The notes below the pieces were generated by a model that worked only from the letters and a program-made list of their open reading frames with translations, ran no database searches and was not told the origin of the DNA. Positions 25,142 through 32,519 of a stretch of 64,000 nucleotides of DNA are shown piece after piece. Location of the stretch: NCBI GenBank assembly GCA_035295845.1, contig DATGIF010000025.1, forward strand, positions 1 through 64,000, read 5' to 3'. The translations under genes and the position numbers were made by a program. The stretch's first letter is position 1, and each line of letters opens with the position of its first letter. The stretch is from Palsa-892 sp035295845 (GTDB taxonomy: Bacteria > Pseudomonadota > Alphaproteobacteria > Rhizobiales > Xanthobacteraceae).

Positions 25142-25969
25142 TTAGCCGTTCAACGCCTTCTTCAGCGTCAGCATATCCCGCCAGGCGAACTTTTTTTCAG
25201 CGGGCGTCCGCAGCAAATAAGCCGGGTGGAAGGTCGCCATCGCTTTGATGACGCGGCTGCCGGTGTCGTAATCGTGCCAGCGGCCGCGCGCGGTTTTGAT
25301 GCCGTCATTGATCTCGAGCAAAGTTTGCATCGACGGCTTGCCGAGACAGACGAGAAAATCGGGATTGGCGAGCTCGATCTGGCGGCGGATGAACGGCAAG
25401 CAAATCGCCGACTCCTGCGGCGTCGGCGTGCGGTTGCCCGGCGGCCGCCATGGCACGATGTTGGCGATATAGGCGGACGTGCGGTCGAGGCCGATCGCGG
25501 CCATCATGCGGTCGAGAAGCTTGCCCGAGCGGCCGACGAAGGGGAGCCCTTCGCGGTCCTCGTCGGCGCCCGGCGCCTCGCCCACGAACATCACGCGGGC
25601 CGCAGGATTCCCGTCGGCGAAGACGAGGTTCTTCGCCGTGTTCTTGAGCGCGCAACCCTCGAAGCGCGAAAGCGTCTCACGCAGCTCGTCGAGTGTTTTC
25701 GCGCTCTTTGCCGCCGCTCGCGCCGCCATGATCGCTTCATCGGGCGCGACGGGTGCGGCAAAGCTCTTCTGGGCCGCTTCCCGCGCGGGGACGAAACTGG
25801 AAACCCGATCCTGCGCGGCCGCCTCGCGGCCCGAAGGACGAGCCGGTTCCTCGCTTTTTGCGGCGCTCTCGGCGAAACGATTCACCGGCGCTTCTTCGAG
25901 CGCCGTATCGACGCCGGCCTCGCGGTGAAAAGCGAGAATGTCGAGGGCGTTGGGCGGGGTGAGCGGCAT
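25142..25969 (-). CDS. Family 4-type uracil-DNA glycosylase with incomplete Fe-S ligands
   Basis: The 275-residue protein has a variable Ala/Glu-rich N-terminal 90 residues and a family 4 UDG core. Motif 1 is GEAPGADEDREGLPFVG (130-146), motif 2 region is HPAYLLR, and NRTPTPQES matches the family. Family 4 enzymes have four Cys binding a 4Fe-4S cluster; here only Cys106 and Cys190 remain, and the positions of the first and third ligands are Phe103 and Trp174. The active site looks intact, so it probably acts without a normal cluster. It is divergent from the ETF-QO gene. Confidence 0.88.
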   Translation of the reverse strand: MPLTPPNALDILAFHREAGVDTALEEAPVNRFAESAAKSEEPARPSGREAAAQDRVSSFVPAREAAQKSFAAPVAPDEAIMAARAAAKSAKTLDELRETLSRFEGCALKNTAKNLVFADGNPAARVMFVGEAPGADEDREGLPFVGRSGKLLDRMMAAIGLDRTSAYIANIVPWRPPGNRTPTPQESAICLPFIRRQIELANPDFLVCLGKPSMQTLLEINDGIKTARGRWHDYDTGSRVIKAMATFHPAYLLRTPAEKKFAWRDMLTLKKALNG

Positions 25970-25988
25970 GGCGGTTATCTAGCGCAAC

Positions 25989-26001
25989 TGACGTTACGTC
26001 A
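25989..26001. promoter_or_regulatory. 13-bp palindrome between the UDG and ETF-QO genes
   Basis: TGACGT-T-ACGTCA is a perfect palindrome, 20 bp upstream of the UDG start and 60 bp upstream of the ETF-QO start. It resembles regulator operators with ACGT half-sites but its protein is unknown. Confidence 0.4.
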
Positions 26002-26060
26002 CCCGCCGGCCGATTGTCATTCGCGCAAAAACGGGGGAAAACTCCGCCAGGAGAAAGATC

Positions 26061-27722
26061 GTGGCCGATAACGACCTTCCGCCCCGCGAAAGCATGGAAT
26101 TCGACGTGGTGATCGTGGGCGCGGGCCCCGCGGGGCTCGCCGCCGCGATCCGCCTGAAACAGCTTTCGCCCGAGACCTCCGTCGTCGTGGTGGAAAAAGG
26201 CTCCGAGGTCGGCGCCCACATCCTGTCGGGCGCGGTGATCGACCCGGTCGCGCTCGACCAGCTCCTGCCCGAATGGCGGAAGGAAAGCGACACGCCGGTC
26301 AAGACGCCGGTCACCGACGACCGCTTCTATTGGCTGTCGAAAAAGGGCGCGTTCCGCATTCCGAATTTCCTCATGCCGCCCTTGATGTCGAACCACGGAA
26401 ACTTCGTGGTATCGCTCGGCAATGTCTGCCGCTGGCTTGCGAAAAAAGCCGAAGCGCTCGGCGTCGAGATTTATCCCGGCTTCGCCGCCGCCGAAGTGTT
26501 GTTCGGCGAAGGCGGCGCCGTCGCGGGCGTTGCCACCGGCGATATGGGAATTGCAAAAAACGGCGAGCACCGCGCCGAATTCACCCGCGGCATGGAACTG
26601 CGCGGGAAATACACGCTGTTTGGCGAGGGCGCCCGCGGATCGCTCTCTAAGCAATTGATCGCGCACTTCGGGTTGGCCAAAAACAGCGACCCGCAAAAAT
26701 TCGGCATCGGCCTGAAGGAGCTTTGGAAGGTCGCGCCCGAAAAGCACAAGCCGGGCCTCGTGCAGCATTCCTTCGGCTGGCCCCTGGACAATTCCACCGG
26801 CGGCGGCTCGTTTCTCTATCACTTTGAGGAGGGTCAAGTGGTGGTCGGCTTCGTCGTCCACCTCAATTACAAAAATCCGTATCTCGCCCCGTTCGAGGAA
26901 TTCCAGCGCTTCAAGCAGCATCCCGCGATCCGCCCCACCTTCGAGGGGGGAAAACGCGTCGCCTATGGCGCACGCGCGCTGACCGAAGGCGGTTTTCAAT
27001 CGGTGCCGAAGCTCGTCTTTCCGGGCGGCGGGCTCATCGGCTGCGCCGCCGGTTTCATGAACGTGCCGAGGATCAAGGGTTCGCATAACGCCATGCTCTC
27101 GGGCATGCAGGCGGCGGAAAGTGTGGCGGCGGCGCTGAAAGGAGGCCGCGCCAACGATCTCCTCGAAGACTACGACGAGGCTTGGCGCGCTTCACCGATT
27201 GGTCACGATTTGAAGCGCGTGCGCAACGTGAAGCCGCTGTGGTCGAAGTTTGGAACGTTCCTGGGCGTCGGCCTCGGCGGCTTCGACATGTGGCTGAATT
27301 CGCTTCTCGGCTTCTCGCTTTTTGGCACGCTGCATCACGGCAAGCCGGATTCGAAAACCTTGGAGCCCGCGGCGAAGTTCTCGCCGATTCCGTATCCGAA
27401 GCCCGACGGCGTGATTTCGTTCGACAAGCTTTCTTCCGTGTTCATCTCCAACACCAACCACGAAGAGGACCAGCCGGTGCACTTGATCGTGGCGCAGCCG
27501 GCATTGCAGAAATCTTCGGAGCACGACATCTATGCCGGGCCGTCGGCGCGCTATTGTCCGGCCGGCGTTTACGAATGGGTCGAGGACCCGTCCGGCCCGC
27601 GCTATCAGATCAACGCGCAGAACTGCGTTCACTGCAAGACGTGCGACATCAAGGACCCGAACGAGAACATCACTTGGGTGCCGCCCGAGGGCGGCGGCGG
27701 GCCGAACTATCCGAATATGTGA
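26061..27722 (+). CDS. Electron transfer flavoprotein-ubiquinone oxidoreductase
   Basis: Membrane-bound enzyme passing electrons from ETF, which collects them from acyl-CoA and other dehydrogenases, to ubiquinone. The 553-residue protein has an N-terminal FAD Rossmann motif VGAGPAGLAAAI (about 19-30), a quinone-binding region around PVIPNF-like segments, and a C-terminal 4Fe-4S cluster with Cys499, Cys522, Cys525 and Cys528 (CVHCKTC). GTG 26061 is preceded by AGGAGA. Length is typical. With phaZ downstream it fits a segment supporting fatty acid and polymer carbon use. Confidence 0.96.
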   Translation: MADNDLPPRESMEFDVVIVGAGPAGLAAAIRLKQLSPETSVVVVEKGSEVGAHILSGAVIDPVALDQLLPEWRKESDTPVKTPVTDDRFYWLSKKGAFRIPNFLMPPLMSNHGNFVVSLGNVCRWLAKKAEALGVEIYPGFAAAEVLFGEGGAVAGVATGDMGIAKNGEHRAEFTRGMELRGKYTLFGEGARGSLSKQLIAHFGLAKNSDPQKFGIGLKELWKVAPEKHKPGLVQHSFGWPLDNSTGGGSFLYHFEEGQVVVGFVVHLNYKNPYLAPFEEFQRFKQHPAIRPTFEGGKRVAYGARALTEGGFQSVPKLVFPGGGLIGCAAGFMNVPRIKGSHNAMLSGMQAAESVAAALKGGRANDLLEDYDEAWRASPIGHDLKRVRNVKPLWSKFGTFLGVGLGGFDMWLNSLLGFSLFGTLHHGKPDSKTLEPAAKFSPIPYPKPDGVISFDKLSSVFISNTNHEEDQPVHLIVAQPALQKSSEHDIYAGPSARYCPAGVYEWVEDPSGPRYQINAQNCVHCKTCDIKDPNENITWVPPEGGGGPNYPNM

Positions 27723-27773
27723 CGGCGAGGCAGCCGCGCTCGCCCTCCGGCATCCGATATGCTTCAATGCGCA

Positions 27774-28055
27774 ATGGCCGCTTTTGATTTTGGCGCGCTC
27801 GCGGAGCTCTATCCCTGCAAGGGCCGCGGCGGCGCGCGATCGCCGGTCACCTATCACCGCTTCGAAACCGCGGCCGAAGCAATCCGCTTCGCGATCGAGG
27901 AGCTTTCTCCGGCGCTCCTCATCGGCGCCATTCTTGAAGTCGAGGAGGAGCGCTACCACAAGGACGAAATTCGCGCGCTTTACGACAGCAAGGAATATCC
28001 CCTGCCCCGGCAGGCGGCGGACGCTCGCGGCGCCAGGAATCGTAAACGAGGTTGA
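27774..28055 (+). CDS. Conserved hypothetical protein (Rhizobiales type)
   Basis: The 93-residue protein starts MAAFDFGALAELY; the core YHRFETAAEAIRFAIEEL and AILEVEEERYHKDEIRALYD resembles a small conserved family seen in Bradyrhizobium-like genomes. No membrane segment or signal is visible; the acidic, helical content suggests a cytoplasmic protein. ATG 27774 is chosen over ATG 27759. Function unknown. It precedes the SnoaL-like gene by 14 bp and may be cotranscribed with it. Confidence 0.7.
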   Translation: MAAFDFGALAELYPCKGRGGARSPVTYHRFETAAEAIRFAIEELSPALLIGAILEVEEERYHKDEIRALYDSKEYPLPRQAADARGARNRKRG

Positions 28056-28069
28056 ATCCGGATGACGCG

Positions 28070-28495
28070 ATGAACCTTTCCCCCGCCGCGCAAAAATCGC
28101 TCGCCAAGTGGCACGCCATGATGGCGGCGAACGATCTTTCCGAGCTGCCGTCGATCGTCGCCGAGAAGGCGATCTTCCGCTCGCCCATGGCCTACCCGCC
28201 ATATCCGACCCGCGATGTCGTGTGCCTCGTGCTGCGGACGGCCGCGAGCGTATTCGAGGATTTCGTCTATCACCGCGAATTCGCGTCGGGGCCGAACGAC
28301 GTGGTGCTCGAATTCTCGGCGCGCGTCGGCGACAAAAAATTGAAGGGCGTCGACATCATCCGTTTCGACAAAGATGGTCAGATCGTCGAATTCGAGGTGA
28401 TGGTGCGGCCCGCCAATGGCCTGATGGCGCTGGGCGAGGCGATGGGCGCGCGCATCGGACCGGTCGTGAACGCGGCGAAGAAGATGAAGGCCTGA
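28070..28495 (+). CDS. SnoaL-like/NTF2-fold protein
   Basis: The 141-residue protein shows the cone-like NTF2-superfamily pattern: an N-terminal helix (LAKWHAMMAANDLSELPSIV), AIFRSPMAY, the strand EFASGPNDVVLEFSARVGDKKLKGVDIIRFDKDG in parts, and a C-terminal EFEVMVRPANGLMALGEAM. Members bind small ligands or act as isomerases; this one is unassigned. ATG 28070 is preferred to TTG 28052, which would overlap the preceding gene's stop. Confidence 0.8.
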   Translation: MNLSPAAQKSLAKWHAMMAANDLSELPSIVAEKAIFRSPMAYPPYPTRDVVCLVLRTAASVFEDFVYHREFASGPNDVVLEFSARVGDKKLKGVDIIRFDKDGQIVEFEVMVRPANGLMALGEAMGARIGPVVNAAKKMKA

Positions 28496-28502
28496 CGCGC
28501 GC

Positions 28503-28943
28503 TCAAATCCCGTAAAACAGCACGCCCGCGAGCAACACCACGTAGGCGATCGCGAGCAGGTCGAACGGCCTGAGACCGCTGAGGATCGGGATGCGAACGC
28601 CGGCGTAGAACATCAGCATGGCGATGATCGCGAGCACGAGCGAAATGATGAAGGCCGGATAGCCCGGCGGCGTGAGGGCGAAGCGTCCGCCGCTCCGGTG
28701 AAAGACGCCGAGCAAAATCAGCAGGATCACCGCGCCGATCGTCGCGACAATGATCTCGGCGACGAGCCCGCTGTCGAGGCGAAAGCCGAGACGCGGAAAC
28801 AGCCAGTTGCCAAGCAGCGCGCCGACGATGCCGACCGCGATATCGGCGACGATGCCGAAGCCCGTGCCGCGGACGATGAGGCCCGCGAGCCACCCCGCGA
28901 TGCCGCCAATCACCAGGATGATCAGAAGACTTTCAGCCGACAT
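28503..28943 (-). CDS. GlsB/YeaQ-type membrane protein with an extra C-terminal two-helix domain
   Basis: Residues 1-85 match the GlsB/YeaQ/YmgE (transglycosylase-associated) family: GGIAGWLAGLIVRGTGFG, then three hydrophobic helices. Residues about 95-146 form an added pair of membrane helices (FIISLVLAIIAMLM, then FDLLAIAYVVLLAGVL) that resembles the stand-alone small proteins at 38513 and 38802 in this window. Function of either part is unknown; GlsB proteins are often stress-induced. It is convergent with the SnoaL-like gene. Confidence 0.85.
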   Translation of the reverse strand: MSAESLLIILVIGGIAGWLAGLIVRGTGFGIVADIAVGIVGALLGNWLFPRLGFRLDSGLVAEIIVATIGAVILLILLGVFHRSGGRFALTPPGYPAFIISLVLAIIAMLMFYAGVRIPILSGLRPFDLLAIAYVVLLAGVLFYGI

Positions 28944-29053
28944 GGATCGTACCCCCGCTGGAAAATCGTTTGCTTGTTAGAAAGTGAAGAAGCAGGCTGG
29001 ACCACAAACGATCATCAAACTCGCGGATGCCGATTTGGTTCCCGCCGGGCGAA

Positions 29054-29710
29054 TCAAAATTCGACGTCGAGTTCTTCCACGTCGTCGGGCTCCTGCTTCG
29101 CCGCTGCGATCCATGCCTGCATGTCCGGCAGCGCCATGATTGTCTTGCAATAGGCCGCACTTTGCGGATCGAGCCTCACGTCATAGGTGGCGAATCGCGC
29201 GGCAACGGGCGCGTACATCGCGTCGGCGAGCGTCGGCTTGCCGCCGAACAGATACGGCCCGCCATATTTCGAAAGACACTCATGCCAGATTTCGGTGATG
29301 CGGTTGATATCGGCCTGCGCACCCGCCCACACCTTGAAGCCGGGATAATGCGCCTTGAGATTCATCGGCAGCGCCGAGCGCAGGTTGGAAAATCCCGAAT
29401 GCATTTCGCCCGAAATCGCGCGGCAATGGGCGCGCGCCGCTGGATCCTTCGGCAGGAGCGCGGCGTCGGGCTTCGTTTCGTTGAGATATTCGGCGATCGC
29501 GAGCGTGTCCCAGACCTTCACCGCGCCGTTGGTGAGGCAGGGCACCAGGAACGAAGGCGAAAGCAACAAAAGCTCGGCGCGATTCGAAGGGTCGTCCGAA
29601 GGCAGCACTTCCTCGTCGAAGTCGAGCCCGGCCATTTTGCACAATAGCCAGCCGCGCAGCGACCACGAGCCGTAGTTCCTGCTCATGATGGTGAGCCTGG
29701 GCTTGGCCAT
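29054..29710 (-). CDS. Glutathione S-transferase family protein
   Basis: The 218-residue protein has an N-terminal thioredoxin-like half with SRNYGSWSLRGW, in which Ser/Tyr may activate glutathione, then a conserved FLVPCLTNG, WDTLAIAEYLNE glutathione-binding pattern, and a helical C-terminal domain. ATG 29710 (MAKPRL) follows GGGGG; the 18-residue upstream extension is unlikely. Substrate unknown. Divergent from phaZ. Confidence 0.92.
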   Translation of the reverse strand: MAKPRLTIMSRNYGSWSLRGWLLCKMAGLDFDEEVLPSDDPSNRAELLLLSPSFLVPCLTNGAVKVWDTLAIAEYLNETKPDAALLPKDPAARAHCRAISGEMHSGFSNLRSALPMNLKAHYPGFKVWAGAQADINRITEIWHECLSKYGGPYLFGGKPTLADAMYAPVAARFATYDVRLDPQSAAYCKTIMALPDMQAWIAAAKQEPDDVEELDVEF

Positions 29711-29844
29711 GACGCTACCCCCGGTTGGCGAGAACATTCTGTGGCCTCGCGTCCCGGCTTGCAATGAAAATGTCGCACTGCAGCGAAAAATCCGCTAGCC
29801 TCGCGGAAGGGCCGTTATGGGGACGACCCGCGGGGCTTTGGGGC

Positions 29845-31071
29845 ATGATTTATCTCGCTTATCAGGCGCAGGCTGACGTCATGGAGCCCGTGCGGGCGCT
29901 GGCGGCGCAGGCGCTCGCGGCCATGAACGGCTCGCTCAACGGCTCGCTATCGAGCTTCGCCGCCCAGCCGCTGCGCAATCTCGCCGCCGCCTATGAGATG
30001 CTCTCCCGCACCGGGCTTTCGCACACGCGGCCGCCTTTCGGCATCGACAAGGTGACGGCCGGCAACCGCGAGGTGGCGGTGACCGAAGAGCCCGCGCACG
30101 TCACGCCCTTCGGCACGCTTCTGCATTTCAAGAAGGACGTCGATACCACGCAGCCGCGGGTGATGCTGGTGGCGCCGCTCTCCGGCCACTTCGCGACGCT
30201 CCTGCGCGAGACCGTGCGTACGCTGTTGCCCGAGCACGACGTCTACATCACCGACTGGCACAACGCGCGCGACATTTCGGTCGAGGACGGCCGTTTCGGC
30301 TTTGACGACTATGTCGAGCACATGATCGAGTTTCTCGGCGTGCTCGGACCCGGCGCGCACGTGGTCGCCGTGTGCCAGCCCTGCGTCGCGGCGCTCGTCG
30401 CCGCCGCGGTGATGGCGAAGAATGGCATGAAGGCGCAGCCGAAGAGCCTCACGCTGATGGCGGGTCCGATCGACTGCCGTGCCAATCCGACCAAGGTGAA
30501 CGAGCTTGCGACCGGCAAATCGATCGAGTGGTTCGAGAAGAATTTGATCTCGACGGTGCCGGCGAAATTGCCGGGCGGCGGCCGCCGCGTCTATCCCGGC
30601 TTCGTGCAGCTCGCCGCCTTCATGTCGATGAACATGGACCGCCACGTGAAGGCGCATGTCGAGCTTTACGACAATCTCGCCAAGGGTGAGACCGAGAAGG
30701 CGAACGCGACCAAGGCGTTCTACGACGAGTATTTCGCGGTCCTTGACCTCACGGCCGAGTTTTATCTCGAGACCGTGCAGTGGATTTTCCAGGATTTCCG
30801 GCTGCCCAAGGGCGAACTGAAATTTCGCGGCGAGCTTGTGGAGCCGAAGGCGATCCGCAAGACGTCGCTGCTCACGGTCGAGGGCGAGCGCGACGACATC
30901 TGCGCGCTCGGCCAGACGCTCGCGGCGCAGGACTTATGCAGCGGCATCAAGCCGTATCGCAAACGCCACCACATGCAGGCCGGCGTCGGTCATTACGGTG
31001 TGTTCTCCGGCAAACGCTGGAACAACCAGATCTATCCGATCCTGCGCAATACGATTTTGGCTAGCGATTAA
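29845..31071 (+). CDS. phaZ: Intracellular polyhydroxyalkanoate depolymerase
   Basis: Degrades intracellular poly(3-hydroxybutyrate) granules. The 408-residue alpha/beta-hydrolase has the characteristic catalytic Cys177 in VVAVCQP, TDWHNARDI, and the late His in AGVGHYGVFSG. The long N-terminal frame from 29725 is not family-like, so I start at ATG 29845 (MIYLAYQAQAD). It lies opposite the GST gene with 134 bp between starts. A weak hairpin follows the stop. Confidence 0.94.
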   Translation: MIYLAYQAQADVMEPVRALAAQALAAMNGSLNGSLSSFAAQPLRNLAAAYEMLSRTGLSHTRPPFGIDKVTAGNREVAVTEEPAHVTPFGTLLHFKKDVDTTQPRVMLVAPLSGHFATLLRETVRTLLPEHDVYITDWHNARDISVEDGRFGFDDYVEHMIEFLGVLGPGAHVVAVCQPCVAALVAAAVMAKNGMKAQPKSLTLMAGPIDCRANPTKVNELATGKSIEWFEKNLISTVPAKLPGGGRRVYPGFVQLAAFMSMNMDRHVKAHVELYDNLAKGETEKANATKAFYDEYFAVLDLTAEFYLETVQWIFQDFRLPKGELKFRGELVEPKAIRKTSLLTVEGERDDICALGQTLAAQDLCSGIKPYRKRHHMQAGVGHYGVFSGKRWNNQIYPILRNTILASD

Positions 31072-31093
31072 TCATGATTTGAAACTGCTGAAA

Positions 31094-31130
31094 GATTGGC
31101 CGCTGCCAGGTTCGGCAGGAACCGGCAATC
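31094..31130 (+). terminator. Possible terminator after phaZ
   Basis: An imperfect hairpin (outer arms GATTG and CAATC; inner TGCC and GGCA around a 6-nt loop) begins about 23 bp after the phaZ stop, with TTTTT about 12 bp beyond it. The stem has bulges and the T-run is distant, so support is weak. Confidence 0.3.
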
Positions 31131-31178
31131 TCTCCGTCGCGTTTTTCCTCCGGTAGAAAAAACCAAAGGAGGAAACAA

Positions 31179-31412
31179 ATGCGTTACGTCCTAATCGGCG
31201 GCGTGCTGATGGCCGCGCTGATCGCAGGTTCGGCATCCGCGCAGCAAAAGGCGCCGCGTTCCGCGGAAAATCAGAAATATTGCTTCACCCTCAATTCCGG
31301 CGCCAAGGGCGCGGCCCGGCATTGCAACTACAATACGCTTGCCGATTGCCAGGCCTCGGCGAAGGGTGAGCGCGGCAGCTGCGCGCAAAATCCGAAATTT
31401 GGCCGGATGTAA
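31179..31412 (+). CDS. DUF3551 family secreted protein
   Basis: The 77-residue precursor has a signal peptide (about residues 1-21, ending SASA) and a small mature domain with four Cys (KYCFTL, ARHCNY, ADCQAS, GSCAQN), likely two disulfides. DUF3551 proteins are small exported proteins frequent in Bradyrhizobium-like bacteria; function unknown. ATG 31179 follows an AAGGAGG Shine-Dalgarno, suggesting strong translation. A paralogue follows in tandem. Confidence 0.85.
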   Translation: MRYVLIGGVLMAALIAGSASAQQKAPRSAENQKYCFTLNSGAKGAARHCNYNTLADCQASAKGERGSCAQNPKFGRM

Positions 31413-31444
31413 AAAGGCGCCGCCAATTTGAAGCGCCAACTTCC

Positions 31445-31477
31445 CTCCTGCGCGATGCAAGTTCCATCGCGCAGGAG
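31445..31477 (+). terminator. 13-bp perfect hairpin between DUF3551 paralogues
   Basis: CTCCTGCGCGATG (31445-31457) and CATCGCGCAGGAG (31465-31477) form a perfect 13-bp stem with a 7-nt loop, 33 bp after the first DUF3551 stop. No T-run follows, so it may be a factor-dependent terminator or an mRNA-stabilising structure. Confidence 0.5.
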
Positions 31478-31591
31478 AAGGTGGGAATAATTTACGTAAA
31501 ATCCGAATTTCTCCGGAAGTCGGGGAATTTCCGGAACCGCCCCGGCCGCGCGACGTTGGCGGATGGGGCAGGAAACCACAGGAGAAGTTCC

Positions 31592-31828
31592 ATGCGTTAC
31601 GCAGTTCTTGCCGCTGCTCTTCTCGCCGCAATTCCGATCGGAACCGCCTCCGCCCAGATGCAGGGCGGCCAGCAGGCGCAGGGCAACGAGCCCTATTGCG
31701 CCCAATCGAGGGACGGCAATTCCACGCGCTGTCTGTTCCGCACCATGGATCAGTGCGAGGAGGCGCTGAAGGGTGCGCAATCGCAATACGGAAGCTGCAT
31801 CCAGAATCCGAAGCCCGGCAAGATGTAA
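31592..31828 (+). CDS. DUF3551 family secreted protein (second paralogue)
   Basis: The 78-residue precursor has a signal peptide (about 1-21, ending TASA) and the same four-Cys arrangement as the upstream paralogue (PYCAQS, TRCLFR, DQCEEA, GSCIQN), with C-termini NPKFGRM and NPKPGKM. ATG 31592 has GGAGAAG upstream; the longer frame from 31481 is not family-like. The pair probably arose by duplication. A good terminator follows. Confidence 0.85.
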   Translation: MRYAVLAAALLAAIPIGTASAQMQGGQQAQGNEPYCAQSRDGNSTRCLFRTMDQCEEALKGAQSQYGSCIQNPKPGKM

Positions 31829-31860
31829 GCCGCTTCCCGCAGCCCATTGACGTGCATGGC

Positions 31861-31889
31861 AAAAGCCCGGCCCGCGCGCCCGGACTTTT
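31861..31889 (+). terminator. Intrinsic terminator after the second DUF3551 gene
   Basis: AAAAGCCCGG (31861-31870) pairs with CCGGACTTTT (31880-31889) with one mismatch around a GC-rich loop. The 3' arm ends in TTTT, giving an A/T-flanked hairpin typical of Rho-independent termination. Confidence 0.65.
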
Positions 31890-32000
31890 CAGGCCGAGAT
31901 CGAGGCGGGCTCTTGCCAAGCGCCCGGCCGGCGAGCGAGCATCGTCACAAGTGATTCGTTTGCGTTGAAAGCTCCGTCGCGCGAAACGAGGCCATCGCGG

Positions 32001-32471
32001 ATGTTGCTTGATCTTCGGATCTTGCTCACGGCATGCTTTGCAGCTGTGCTGCTGTTGATCGGCGGCTTCGGCTTGATTGCGGCGCTGCGCACATCCGGCA
32101 AACCATCGATTGAGGTTTCGAGCGCGCCGTCCGAGATCACCGGCTCGATCGGCTTGCGCCACGAAAAACCTCAATCGCTCACCGACGACGACAAGAATGC
32201 CCGGCCCGCGCAGCCGGCCGCCGAATCGGGGCGCTCCGCCACGGAACCCGTGCGCGCGGTGAATCTCGACAAGACGGAAAAGCCCGAGATCACGAAATCC
32301 GACACCGCGAAAGGCGCCGAGGAAGACAAGTCCGATACGCCAAGACGCGCCGCCGCCCGGCCGAGGCCGCGCATCGTGGCCACGAGCCGGCAGGACCCGG
32401 GCGCGAATTTCAGGGCCAACAATCCGTTCTTATTTCCGTTCTTCGCGCCCGCCGCGAACACGAACCAGTAG
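32001..32471 (+). CDS. Single-pass membrane protein with a charged low-complexity tail
   Basis: The 156-residue protein has one transmembrane helix (about 8-28) and then a polar, disordered-looking region rich in Lys, Asp, Glu and Pro. Residues 45-50 are EITGSI, a short motif also found in the convergent wall hydrolase and, from memory, in many Bradyrhizobium-like envelope proteins. No domain is recognised. ATG 32001 is preferred; TTG 31965 would extend it by 12 residues. Confidence 0.65.
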   Translation: MLLDLRILLTACFAAVLLLIGGFGLIAALRTSGKPSIEVSSAPSEITGSIGLRHEKPQSLTDDDKNARPAQPAAESGRSATEPVRAVNLDKTEKPEITKSDTAKGAEEDKSDTPRRAAARPRPRIVATSRQDPGANFRANNPFLFPFFAPAANTNQ

Positions 32472-32519
32472 GCTCGATCGGGCCGCCTGAACAATTCGAA
32501 GCGCGAGAGGGAGAGAGGC

